From assembly GCA_905250075.1 (NCBI GenBank), contig CAJNOP010000004.1, positions 3,471,764-3,535,763 on the forward strand: a stretch of DNA of 64,000 nucleotides, given 5' to 3'. The DNA is from Rotaria sp. Silwood1 (lineage: Eukaryota > Rotifera > Eurotatoria > Philodinida > Philodinidae). The notes beneath the pieces were generated by a model that had not been told where the DNA came from, did no database searches, and saw only the letters and a program-made list of their open reading frames with translations. A program made the position numbers and the translations under genes. This document shows positions 47,401 to 58,443 of the stretch, in pieces. How positions within the stretch are numbered: position 1 is the stretch's first letter; each line of letters opens with the position of its first letter.

Positions 47401-47843
47401 TACATTTTTTTTTTGGATAGAAATTCTGACCTATAAAATCTTACTAAAAGGCATATTTGCATGCAAGATATTTACATTCATGACCATTTTTACTACATTC
47501 TAAGTATCAAAAAGACAAAAAACGTGTACGTTACTTTGTGTTTTTTTAATGAAAAAACACTTTGTAATCTTTCGATGAGACTTCTTTTTTTGGACTTTGA
47601 CCTTACCTTTACGTTCACGTAAGACTCTTCTAAAGTACTTTTTTTCAAAATAAAAAACTTATAGAATTATATAAAACAAATAAATAAATAAAACCATTAT
47701 TTTTGTTTTGCTCCTAAGTATGAAATACTTTTATGTTATCGTAAACCATTGTTCGAGTAAACGTAATACGTCATTGAATAATTCATAATATACTATATAA
47801 GAAAAAACACATAAAAAACAAAGAAAGTATGAAATGTTAATAT
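44419..47843. other. 3.4-kb intergenic region
   Basis: It lies between two minus-strand genes. There are long A/G-rich and T/C-rich tracts (44580-44740, 45680-45760, 46360-46520), CCAATTGG near 46577 and several ATGACG motifs around 46557-46610. These may be promoter or enhancer sequence, but no function is shown. Overlapping ORFs on both strands (44857-45376, 45696-45959) are compositional. A possible short last exon of the next gene lies at 47697-47713. Confidence 0.5.
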
Positions 47844-49351
47844 TTAAATTGTACGTATATGGATGTATATTTTACCTCCACAACATTTTCGTCGTTTTGA
47901 TCTTGAATCTTTTGGACAACGAAAGAGTTGTTCAGGTTTTAAATTTTTAGAATATTCATTTATTTTTTTATACTGATGACTTTTTATTGCATCTAATTCA
48001 TTTGATAAGTATTTTGTATTGATGTATTTTTTATTCACTATTGGACCCATATTATATAGAAATTGCATTTTTTCTCGACATTGATCTGATACATATAAAG
48101 TAGAATCTATTGAGTGATTGTTTTGCTCAAGAATTTGTATGTCAGATAATACTGATGAAGTAGAAGATGACACACGACTAATCTATAAGATCGATGAAAA
48201 TAAGTTAATCTTTTTGTAAATAGAGAAAAAAAAAAGAGAGTCTCATCTTACCATAGATGATTGATGATAGTCTATTCTTGGTACACTTGATTGTATAGGA
48301 ATCATTGTATTTGATTGTGGTTTCTTTTCTCGGTGTATTCTTACTTTTTTCGATCTAATATTTGAAATAAAATTATATTTGTAATTATATTTTTGTGATT
48401 TACAGACGAGCGATTTCATTTTGAATTTTCACATTCGCATATATTTACTAGAATAAGAAAAATTCGATAGTCTTTTCAAAAAAAAGAAGACCAAAGAAGT
48501 TATGAAGATATCTTTCATATAAAAAATGACCATCAAAGAAAGTTTCATTTCAATCTTCTACTTTATCATGATCGTTATTGTTTCAATTGAATTCTATTAA
48601 CATTTACGTCGATCTGTCACAGTTTTCCATGAAATTTCATAGAAATGATTTGAACACTAAATTCATCGCTGTTTTTCAAGTCCGTAATTTCTTATTGAAA
48701 GAATCAAATTTACAGATAGTTACATTATGCGAACTATATTATTCAACTATTTATTGAAACAAATGAATAGTGGTGTTTGATTCAATTCATTAGACGCAAT
48801 GCTTGATCATTTGATCAAAACTATCTCATTACAATGGAAAAGAATCATATGTTTCTCTTTGTTGCATTTATTTTATTTTCAACTTTCAGAAAGAATTAAA
48901 AAAAACATATATGTATATATTTGATTAAGACTAATACTTATTATTATCTAATTAATATTCTAGAGATTGGTTTTTGCATAATATTAAACTTACTTGATTT
49001 TTCTATTTTTCGTTTTGCTTTGATTATGTTTCTCATCCATTTGATGTACTTTTCTGAAATAAAATTATATGACATATGAAATACTATTAAAATTTTCTAT
49101 ACTTACTTTTTCTTCAATGGAAGATCTTTATTTATTATATTATTATTATTATTTATTTCTTGAGAAAAGTTTGAACTTAATAAATGACCATATTTATTTG
49201 TATCAATACGAACTTTTTTCATTAAATTTAAAGTCTTATCCGAAAATAATTTATGTGCACATGTTTGTTTATTTTTAACAAGTAAATAATTATGAAATAG
49301 ATAAGCCAAATTTGTACTTAGTAAATCTATAAATGATTGAGATCGAGTCAT
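47844..49351 (-). CDS. Unrecognised basic protein, four exons, about 248 residues
   Basis: Exons 49351-49107, 49053-48994, 48354-48252 and 48182-47844 on the minus strand keep phase across all three introns (donors GTAAGT, GTAAGT, GTAAGA; acceptors TTTCAG, ATATTAG, TTATAG). The start is MTRSQSFIDLLSTNLAYLFH. An N-terminal helical segment is followed by a Lys-rich middle (LPLKKKKVHQMDEKHNQSK, then KTKNRKIKSKKVRIHREKK), a Ser-rich patch (RVSSSTSSVLS) and a C-terminal segment ending RSKRRKCCGG. The basic stretches look like nuclear localisation signals. No domain is recognised. The end is uncertain: after CCGG, a GTAAAA donor could splice to 47713-47697, replacing the last residues with a four-residue AKQK tail. 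The splice-site quality makes a real gene likely. Confidence 0.65.
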
Positions 49352-50304
49352 TTCTTTTTTTTGTCAAATGATAAATAACCTTAGCAACTCATGTTGCAAT
49401 CAAAAAAAAGGAAACAGTTTTTGATATGAATTGAATATGATTTACATGAAATAAATAATAATTATACATTTGAAGAAAAAAAAACCAGTCTTCAATATTT
49501 ATTTAATTTCATTCATAGAGCGAACATTCAAGTATGATTTATGAATGTATAAATCTTGATATGATTGTTTATTTATTTACTATCGCATGATGTTGGATAA
49601 ACTGTGAGTATTGTACTGATAATAATTATTATCAGACAGAAAATCAACGATGATTAATAAACAATATAATGAATTAAATTAATAATCATCTATAAACAGA
49701 ATTAAAACAATGATTAAAATATAGAACTGATGCCACTATTTTACGCAATAGTGGGCGCTAGTATATTGAAATCATTCGATGAACTTTAGCAAATATCGAC
49801 TTCTTTCGCCTACAAATATCTGATTTAACTCTGCTATTTAAAAAAGAATAGATGTATACAATATCTAAACAGTATTTTCGTGTCTTTACGCTTCTAATAA
49901 ATTTATGCGACAGATAGATTGTTTCGATTACACATTTCGCGCATATTTTATTGTTTTATGAAATAAATAAAAATCAACTGATAATCATATTAAATATCTC
50001 TAGTCATGAACTTTCTAATTTAATAGTACAATCATTGATATTTAAGAAATGTTTCGTTAACTCTTATGTATAGTCATAAAGATGAAATGATTATATATTG
50101 ATCAGTGAATATGGTTTATATCATATAAATTTTGATGACGCAAACCAATACTATAGTATATCATGTTCAACATTCTTTTATAACATCACTTACACAATGT
50201 ATCTGTTTTTTTAATACTATCTTGCCTATTTACTTTACGTCGTTTTAGTCAATTTAGATATGTATAAAACTTCAAGCGAAATATGATCATTGATGCATTT
50301 ACTA
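49352..50304. other. Intergenic, upstream of the unrecognised basic protein gene
   Basis: AT-rich sequence with no supported ORF. It holds the presumed promoter of the minus-strand gene starting at 49351 and ends at the inverted-repeat element. Confidence 0.55.
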
Positions 50305-51111
50305 AAGGGTGGTCCAAAAGTTTCGATCCCTCTCAGTAAATCGATGATATCTATAAGAAACTTATATGATGTTATTAATCAAATTATGTCATTTTGTAGA
50401 GGAAGATTAGTGCTATCATCTGAAAAGAAATAGTTCAAAATACATAAATCTATTACAATCTTATGATTATTTTACTAATCTTGAGTGAAAATTTTTACGT
50501 TACATTTTTTGAAATAATCAAAAAAACTTTTAATGAAATCTTGAATAGCTTTCATGAGATAAGACGCTTAAGTCCCAAAGACTTTAGCTGATCGACTGTT
50601 AATTGATGTTTCGAAATGCAGGGTTACATACTGAAGCTGAAAATAACTCTTCTGAGCTACCTGAATAGATAGAACAGTCAACCAGCTAAAACTTTTGAAA
50701 GATCAACCTACTCTCTCTAATATTTTATACATGAAATTTTTCTTAGTTTTTCTGGTTTCCTTTAAGGTTCATATTCAAAATAAGATCAAAAGCTTTGCAA
50801 CCATACATATTCTTGTAGAGCTTATCGAACTCTCTCGAATCATGTAAAAATATCTAGAAAACAATATGTCGCTTAAGATGTTACAAACGCATTTTGTTTA
50901 TTTCAAAAAAGTGTAACGTAAAAACTTTCACTCAAGATTAGTAAAATGACCATAAGCTTTAATACATTTATGTATTTCGAACTATATTTTTTTCAGATGA
51001 TAGCTCTAATTTTCCTCTACAAAATGACATAATTTGATTAATAACTTCATATAAGTTTCTTATAGATATCATCGATTTACTGACAGGGGTCAAAACTTTT
51101 GGATCACCCTT
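50305..51111. mobile_element. 807-bp TA-flanked element with long terminal inverted repeats (mariner-type MITE)
   Basis: The left end AAGGGTGGTCCAAAAGTTTC pairs with the right end, whose reverse complement starts AAGGGTGATCCAAAAGTTTT. Pairing continues for over 200 bp; for example, the CTTGAGTGAAAATTTTTACG block on the left has its complement at about 50907-50937. Both ends abut TA (50303-50304 and 51112-51113). The GGTCCAAAAGTTT tip resembles mariner-family termini. The unpaired centre has no transposase frame, so it is a non-autonomous element. Confidence 0.82.
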
Positions 51112-51272
51112 TAGAATATACTTCTGTTTAGATTACAATGAATATTTTATATTTTTAAATAACGTATGATTTACCGATTTAAATTCTTAGAAAGTTATTT
51201 GGTAAATTAAGTATAACGAATGACTGATACATTTTCTTCTAATTTGTTCAGTATAAAACGTTTGTAGTTTGC

Positions 51273-51527
51273 TTATAGATTATTACTCAGGTGTTGATGA
51301 AATAAACAATAAAAGCTTGAAGTAAAAAACAAATATAGCTTACTAGTTACTTGAATTTTATACATTTCAAATCTCTTATGATAGGATAGAAATCTAGATA
51401 AAATTTGTTTAGATTCAGTATCAACGAGATATGTGTCATCTTTATCGTCGTGTTTAATGGAAACACTAGATGATTGGTTATATCCAATGACATAAGCCAT
51501 TGATGTATTGCTATAACTCATTAACAT
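51273..51527 (-). CDS. Possible first exon or small ORF of unknown function
   Basis: The frame starts MLMSYSNTSMAYVIGYNQSS and runs through a polar acidic stretch (KHDDKDDTYLVDTESKQ) to RFEMYKIQ. A GTAACT donor-like site follows there in phase 0; beyond it the frame becomes hydrophobic and stops at 51273. The composition of the first 59 codons looks coding-like. No partner exon was found downstream, where the 807-bp element sits, and no family is recognised. It may be a real exon, a relic, or chance. Confidence 0.22.
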   Translation of the reverse strand: MLMSYSNTSMAYVIGYNQSSSVSIKHDDKDDTYLVDTESKQILSRFLSYHKRFEMYKIQVTSKLYLFFTSSFYCLFHQHLSNNL

Positions 51528-52829
51528 GGTTGTAATTCGATAAAATTTATGATATGGAATGTTGTTGATTTAAAAACAATACAGTAGCTGTAAACAGACA
51601 TCATCAACAACATTAAGGATTAAATCATTCATTTCAATGTTTTTTAACTAAATTAAGAAGACGATAAAAGTTTTTATAAGACATATACTATGTTCTCTAG
51701 CCTAAATCTATATTAAATATTTGTTTTCAGTACTCTTTCAAACATGTATCATGCTTGGTGGAATCCAACTCTTTAATATTTTCGAATAGTGCTTAGTTAT
51801 TAGTTCTGTTTCACCATAGATCAACAATAGTGTTTCGAATCACTGTCAATATGATAACTGTAGTTATTTTCACTTTCATTCAATCACAATGGACTTCACG
51901 AACCTTCAAATAACAATGTGGGAGCTCTTTGATTTTCATAATATGTTATTTTTTCTAATCTATCAAAAAAACTGAGATGATATCGATATGGAACAAAATA
52001 GTAACGTGTAGTTCCTTTTTCTTATTTTTTCATAATGTATAACTTTTTAGCTAGTTAATAATATTCAGTACTGTAATACGGTGGATGTGAGAGATGAAAG
52101 TTGTTCTCGATCAATATTATAAAAGAAAAGCTCTTTTTTTCTTTTATCTATATTTTTCAAAGACAAATATATACATATGGTCGAGAGATAGGTACTATCT
52201 AGATTTGTACATTCGATTAAACTTTATCATGAATATCTTGCATTGAGTTGTGCAAACGCTTAATCAAGTGAATAAATAGTAATAATATCTGATGCTACCA
52301 AGACAATGGAATGGAAATGTGCGAGAGAAAGTTTATCATTATAACACACTACGATTACAATTGGGTCAGTTCGAAACATTACATTTGAATGGTAGATGTA
52401 CGTTGACTTTGAACAATTGTTCGAAACGCTAATTTTTTCTTGTTTTCGTCAGATTATAAAAGTTCCTTGCAATCTCGTAACAATTCCAGTGTGGACTTTT
52501 TAAGTTGTAGGATGAAGCACATTGATGACGACAAGTGTTCGATCATACATTCATGAAAGTAAAGTTTATATTGTGTTTACTTATTAGAAAAAGCTAATTG
52601 AATGGATTTTATATTGTTACCACTTCTTACGAATTCATTTTACTTATTGCATATACCCGTCGACAAAAGTATTCCTCTCATACTTTTCAAAATTTTTAAT
52701 ATTGACTTTCTTTTTTATTATCGAACTAATTTACATCAAAGACGTATTCCTTTAACATGCTGTGTCTTCAATATTGATCTCAATCAAGCACTGCACTCAT
52801 CTTCACATACTGCCGACCTATTTGACAAC
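51528..52829. other. AT-rich intergenic sequence
   Basis: No supported gene. The ORFs at 52602-52877 and 52762-52959 are antisense shadows of, or lie next to, the decayed Tc1-like transposase that starts at about 52830. Confidence 0.5.
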
Positions 52830-53445
52830 CAAGTCGATTGGAAGTGCCTTTCCTGTCTCTCTTCTATTGGGCTTTGATCCGATGACTAAGAGAGCCAAGG
52901 CAGAACATGAATTCGATTATCAATCTTTCAGTCAATTGCTAGACGGGATCTGTGTTTAGGATCATCGTCATCTTGGAGGATCTAGTCAGCTGAACCTTCA
53001 GAAAATCGACGATGAACAGTAAGCACAAGACCATTCTCATATACATGGCACATAAAGTCTCCTAACAACTTATATCTAAAAGTAATTAATTGCCTGAAAT
53101 CTGTTTTTAAAACATATCCCCAGATATATGACTTAAGCGGATGTTTAGCTGTACGAACAATTTTTGTGATACCTGGAAACCGCCAGACTTTTCTTCTGCT
53201 ATTGTACAGTTTCGAAGCCTTCTCATCAGTAAAAATAACGTTATTCCAATTGAGGTTTTGCTGCTGCAAATCCGGATGAGTCGTTGCTTACAATGTTTGT
53301 CTGTGAGCAAAAGCTATTCTACATGTAGACCATAATTTCCTTCAGTTTCGCATCATCCACGTCTCACAATACTCAGATCTTTATCCACACCTTCCTCTTT
53401 TACAGTTTGTGAAGTAACTTTAATTCTTTTTTTCTGCAGTAAGAT
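52830..53445 (-). pseudogene. Decayed Tc1-like transposase
   Basis: Read on the minus strand from about 53445, the fragments KRIKVTSQTV, LLLTDKHCKQRLIRI, QQQNLNWNNVIFTDEKASKL, SRRKVWRFPG, RTAKHPLKSYIWG and RRFSEGSAD appear. After a stop they continue ILQDDDDPKHRSRLA, then VLPWLS and SSDQSPIE. This is the order of Tc1-family DDE transposases: the first catalytic Asp is in FTDEKA, the second in DDDDPKHRS, and Glu follows in the SPxE motif. At least one frameshift (before QQQNLNW) and several in-frame stops break it, including stops after GSAD and after LAID. The N-terminal DNA-binding domain is mostly missing. It cannot be functional. Confidence 0.75.
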
Positions 53446-53496
53446 TGAAAATTTTTGATATAAAAACTCCCAAATCCAAGAAACTGTTTGTGTCAC

Positions 53497-53684
53497 TTAT
53501 AACCAGTTATTTTCGCTCTACGTGATACTGGTACTTTACATACCAGTTTTAAATGAGAACTTCCAAGATTTGGTAGGATTTGATGGAAATATGCAGTTTA
53601 AACCAAATCTTATCAACTCTTAGAAGTTCTCTTTTTAAATTGGGCATATAAAAGTATCAAGTAGAGCGAATAAAACTGATTATA
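53497..53684. mobile_element. Small hairpin element (about 190 bp)
   Basis: The left arm TTTTCGCTCTACGTGATAC pairs with the right arm GTATCAAGTAGAGCGAATAA. A second block GAGAACTTCCAAGATTTGG pairs with AAATCTTATCAACTCTTAGA and the following AGTTCTC. Identity is imperfect, so it is an older copy. It lies just upstream of the decayed Tc1-like transposase, but its tips do not look like Tc1 ends. Confidence 0.55.
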
Positions 53685-53698
53685 ATTTATACAAAAAT

Positions 53699-54130
53699 TT
53701 GGTTGACGTTGAAGGTATTTATACCGAAAATTTGCAATCTTTATGCAGAAAAAAGGATTTGGAGAACTCCTATGTGGTCATTCAGTCTTTGGTAAATTCG
53801 ATAGCTAACGGAGAAGGCTCATTGTTTAGAGCTGTATTTATGTTACAAATCAGTTCCAGAGTAAGAAGAAAGCGAATAGTAAGTTTTATGAAAGAAAGAA
53901 GGGAGAGAAAAGCTTTTGTTCGCGAGTGTATAATATTTAATTATGCAACAACAGAGTTACTTATTATGATAAGGACAAAAATGGCGAATGCAGATGTGAA
54001 TGTTAGCGTTGAAAATAAGCTAATTGTCCACGATTATACTCGGGCAATGCACAATACGTCATATTCTCCTCTCTTTTCTTTCTTTGATGTTTCGAAATTT
54101 GGAAAATCTAAACATATGTGTAATGAATGA
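53699..54130 (+). other. Open frame of 143 codons, function unknown
   Basis: The frame opens at 53699 with TTG; the first ATG is well inside it (MLQISSRVRRKR). It contains a basic segment (MKERRERKAFVREC) and then IIFNYATTELLIMIRTKMAN. It resembles no family I know and sits between transposon relics. It could be a relic of a mobile-element gene or chance. Confidence 0.18.
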
Positions 54131-54286
54131 ACTTTGCCAATAATCTTACTATCAATTGTACACTCAATGTACATCAGTTCCTAAGTTTCATTGTCTATAT
54201 ATTTCAATTCATTGCATTTTCTGGTACCTGTCTCATTTTATCCGGTAGCCAAACTAATTTTAAACAGGTAGGATTTGTCAATATGT

Positions 54287-54538
54287 CTAGACTATGCTGT
54301 CGCTATTGGATTTGATTGCGTTACCAGCGTAAGAGTAGTAAATAGTTGTTGCAGCCTTGCCATCGCTGTCTACGCTATGGCGTTTTACATAACATAGTAC
54401 TAAATCGTCGCAAGGACCATGAAAACTCCCGATTTGTAAATCGATAAAACCAATATACAGTTGTATCATCTGTGATGAGTTGCCTTCACAATCATCAACG
54501 AGAACAGCATCAGATGGAAACCCTTCATTCGATCAGAT
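54287..54538 (-). other. Conserved-looking ORF fragment with atypical codon use
   Basis: On the minus strand an uninterrupted frame reads SNEGFPSDAVLVDDCEGNSS, then QMIQLYIGFIDLQ and HGPCDDLVLCYVKRHSV, before a stop at about 54287. Many codons end in G or C, unlike host exons here. No ATG or splice context makes it a gene. I do not recognise it; it may be a fragment of a mobile element or of transferred DNA. Confidence 0.2.
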
Positions 54539-56129
54539 TGTGCGCCATATGACCAGACAACCTCCTAAAAAAGAAAATAGCTGTTGATCTTGGGCGACCG
54601 ATGGATAATATAATACTTGCATGCTTCAGTGCACGCTTTTTACTATATATTGTAAGTAGTTACTGTTCGATAATATGATGACGTTTAGTTATAACTATTA
54701 GTGTAGTAGTGTGGGTATAAAATAGTGGGAGTAAAATACTCACCATCACACAAATGAGTGTCATTTTCTGTTAATTTCAAATAACTTTAAACTATTTGCT
54801 TTTTTAAAAAAACGGGGATGGATATCTTAGCAAAATCGGCCCCATTCGAAAATTTTAAGAAGAGATCCCCTAATGTTATATGGTTAGCAAGGTAATTGAT
54901 TCTAATATTTAACTGTATAAAATTTTTCGCCAAGACACAATTTTTTTTCTAAATATTTGACCATATATATATATATATGGTAAAGGGTACATGAGCCGTA
55001 GTATTTAAACCAACTTAAGAGTGCATCGCACTAAAAAGCCCATTGGAGAAACTACTGTTACATATTAGTCAATGCACCAGGTACTGCTTAAGAAAAATGT
55101 ATAAAAATATATGGCTTATCGAATATTTTATGATCAGTTTTGTAAGCAGTTAATATAAAGAAGGATTCGTGCGTTAAATGTTCATTTGTTCTATGATCTT
55201 TGCAGCAATGCGATCTTTCTGAGATTTCATAATTACAATCAATTAAAATATTGTTTTGATGTTCTTTTTTAATAGTAACAGCTGGTGGAATCAACTGAAT
55301 GTGGCACACATGACACTAACTAAAGCAAAAAGCTTATTGAAGTCAGCAATAAAATCAATTTTTTACCTCTTGAATGAAATAGCTACGTCAATAGGCAGTT
55401 TCAAGCTACTCTGAACAGCACTAATTGATTCATTAACAACCAATACATTATTCTAAAGTGTGTAAAAAGATACTAACACTCACACCCTTTTAAATAAAAG
55501 AATAATAATTTCTTATTTCATATCATAATAAATTTTAAAGGAAAATGCACAGCAATATACATTTTATCATTAACTCACCCACTTTTTTTTTTATTGTATA
55601 TTCGGATTTTGAGACTTTGAAAGTATGTTGAGTTTTGTTGTGATATAACAATCTATTGTGTTTATCTGAATGGAAAACATAATCTTAGCAACAAATACTT
55701 TTTCAAAGTTTGAAACTAGCTGACATTTTCTTTTACATGACACATTTATTCGTTATATATTTAACTGCCATGAAATTAAAGATATAGCTATGACATGCCG
55801 TTTGCATAGATGTCAATGTAAAAAATAGCTGTCCAACTCATTATGAAAATTTCTGACATTATTCTTCTATTTTTCTGAAGTCAATTGCTTTTTGTACTTT
55901 ATTCTTTCTCTGCAGCTAATGAAGTTGTACTGAAGATCGTAGCAGATGCAAGTCGCATGTATTTTCCAAGAAAATAATGAGTGTAGATTTAAACCGAAGT
56001 TTTTGTGTTGCTTCCCCTCCCCTTCCATCCTTTTCAGATCCTAATAATCGAAGGTGAGAGAAGCTAGAGCAAAGATTATTAGATAGACTTGCGTAGCAAC
56101 GGAGACAGGAGCAAGTTAAATTGTGATTT
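54539..56129. other. Intergenic, AT-rich
   Basis: No supported coding sequence. A (TA)n run occurs at about 54964-54979. The short minus ORF 55088-55309 has no family support. Confidence 0.5.
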
Positions 56130-57127
56130 CCCTAATCGAACATCTTGTAAGCAAGATCTTGAAATCTTGGGACCGATAAGCAAAATCTTGATAAGATCTT
56201 GAAAAAATAATTTGTATGTGCATATGTTGATTGTATGAGGTAAATCTGTACCTAAGATCTTGTCAAGATCATGGAAAAAATATCGTTTACTATTATCTTC
56301 TCACAAGATCTTGAGTCAAACAAAAAGCGATACCATTGGTGTGTTTACACGCTAACTGGTCATTCACCATTTATTTATGCATACAGAGCCGTATATAAAC
56401 AACATGATTAAACACCCGAAACAAACATTTTCAAAAAAAATTTTCTAAAATATTTCTCGACTATTGATTATTCGAGAACATGCTGATCTCGATTGATGAT
56501 TGAGAGAGGACTACTCTGAAACAGTCTGATGGAGATCGGACTATTTCAAGGTCAGGCAGGTTTCAAGATCTGACTTTCTTCAGTTATTCGGGATAGGAAT
56601 AATTAAAATGCCTAGGTCAAAAAATCTGACAGTAAGTCTTGTACGATCATATGAAATCGTACAAAAAATCGTAGTCTCTGAAATCTTACATCAATTCTTA
56701 CTGTAAAATTCCTGTAAGATTTCAGAGACTACAATTTTTTTTACGATTCACACCAAATCGTACAAGATCGTATATGATCAGACGCAGAATCTTGTCCGAT
56801 CTTAATGTCCGATTGTTCGCCCTGGGTGGAAATAAATTGAAAAAAATGTCATAACATGCTTTTACAGAAAAAAATAATAAATGCGCTATATGATCGGTTC
56901 AAACCATGCTTTCAGAATGTATCATACATTGTGTCGCAAATCACGACATATGCAACACGTTTTATCTTAGTGTGTACCCAAGATCTTATGAATCTGTACC
57001 CAAGATCTAATTCAAGATCTTGGTACAGGATAATACGATTATCTTGTACCTAAATTTTCAAGATCTGTTCACTTTTCTCTACCTAAGATTTCGGCCAAGA
57101 TCTTGCTTACAAGATGTTCGACTAGGG
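56130..57127. mobile_element. 1-kb foldback element rich in AAGATCTTG palindromes
   Basis: The left tip CCCTAATCGAACATCTTGTA and the right tip, reverse complement CCCTAGTCGAACATCTTGTA, frame the element. The palindrome AAGATCTTG, or a near copy, recurs about ten times in the outer portions in both orientations. Inside, at about 56636-56785, is a second inverted repeat: CGTAGTCTCTGAAATCTTAC on the left pairs with GTAAGATTTCAGAGACTACA on the right. TA lies just inside both CCC/GGG tips, so the exact boundary is ambiguous by five bases. No transposase frame is present. Confidence 0.7.
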
Positions 57128-58201
57128 TTGATACTTCAGCCAGAAATAGGAAAAGATGTTTGAGTGATAACAATGCTTCGATTATTTTGAAATTCTACAA
57201 GTTCCAACTAATGTCCATTTCAACAACAAAAGGCGGGTGAGTATTTCTTGAACAATTTTTGACAGAAATAAGATAGAAAGCTGCCGTTTTGCACCTTTAG
57301 AAACAGGAAATTAAAACCCATGTAATCATATATTATCATTTTTTCGAATATATTTTCTAAACATTTTTCAATCAATTTTCTGAAAAAGTGACGCAAAAAG
57401 GTTTCCTTTTAAACATGAGAGAAAAGGAATAATATGGTTTTTTTTACAGAAATTGCTTGAAAAATCGATCGAAAATGTGAACTAAAATAGCGTTGGTCCC
57501 TAAATGATTAAATCTAAAAATCTGAAACTGGTGCAGTTTCGTAGATCTCCCATCACTGGTTCGAATGCACACCTCATAATTGAAAATTTACTGTAGTTAC
57601 CTCACACGATAAGTTGATTTTTAAAAACATTAATTAAAATCTTTAAAAAGCATGTGGAAAAAATTTATAATAAACAACTCATGTCTTCACTCCTCTTTCT
57701 GAAGATGAAAGTCGCAGCTTTTTATCTTGTGTCTATCAAACGCTATTCAAGAAATATCCCACCCGCTTTTCTTTTTAAATGGGCATGTATCTAAATATTT
57801 CAGGTTTTGATGATGAATGCAATGGAAAGATCTGATTGTCGGTGCCAGTCAATAGGATAGTAGTATTATTGATCTAGTAGAATTAGAATAGCACAAACAT
57901 AAACAAGTATAAGCTAATTGGATTCTAAGCTTAGGCAAAACTCTATAGCATATTTCAGTGTTTATCAGGAGAGACGATGGTGTGCTCAGAAAATTACTGA
58001 ATAATTATATCAGTGTGCATACCAAGTTAACAATGGTAGTTAGATCAACGAAATGAATAGTAAAATGATATTTGTCTTTTCCTAACGGGTGTTGCAAAAG
58101 TTCCTGGAAAAAAGTAGAACTATATATTTCCGCCATTCTAAATGCTAGAAGTCTTAATTTTTTTTATTTGAAAGATCTTACCGTCCTCTACAAAAAAACG
58201 T
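57128..58201. other. Spacer between foldback element and transposase relic
   Basis: AT-rich sequence; no gene, RNA or repeat was recognised. The plus-strand frame 58072-58272 is mainly antisense of the transposase relic at 58202-58443. Confidence 0.5.
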
Positions 58202-58443
58202 TTAATGACAAGTTGAAAAAACGCCATCGGTATACATTTTTCGGAGGTTCTTTCGAACATCGTCCATCATAAGTTGTAAAACTGATATGTCAACTTCTTT
58301 CAATTTTTTTTTATCCGACGTTCGAGTTGTTTTACGATATGTGCTTTCCAATTTTTTTCGTATACTAATTGAGCCAAGACACCCCAGAAATCTTCAATAG
58401 GACGCCCTTGTGGTATATTAGGTGGATTATTGATTTTCGGTAC
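58202..58443 (-). pseudogene. C-terminal piece of a DDE transposase, frameshifted and cut by the 4.3-kb transposon
   Basis: The minus strand reads NNPPNIPQGRPIEDFWGVLA, then QLVYEKNWKAHIVKQLERRI, and stops in a run of A. One base out of frame it continues KKLKEVDISVLQLMMDDVRK, then NLRKMYTDG. The PPNxPQxRPIEDFW block with its Glu, followed by a basic helical tail, is the C-terminal catalytic part of a Tc1/IS630-like transposase family. The frame change at the A run disables it. The gene is truncated at the TA at 58441-58442, where the large transposon inserted. The missing upstream half is not found beyond that transposon's other end. Confidence 0.65.
58441..58442. repeat. TA target-site duplication, left copy
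   Basis: This TA precedes CAGAAAATTTCCCTAATAAC and matches the TA at 62737-62738 that follows the other tip. TA duplication is the rule for Tc1/mariner/pogo transposons. Confidence 0.65.

Noticed and set aside
57530-57590. tRNA-like TGGTTCGAATGC box
   Set aside because: No acceptor stem, D arm or anticodon stem can be built around it.
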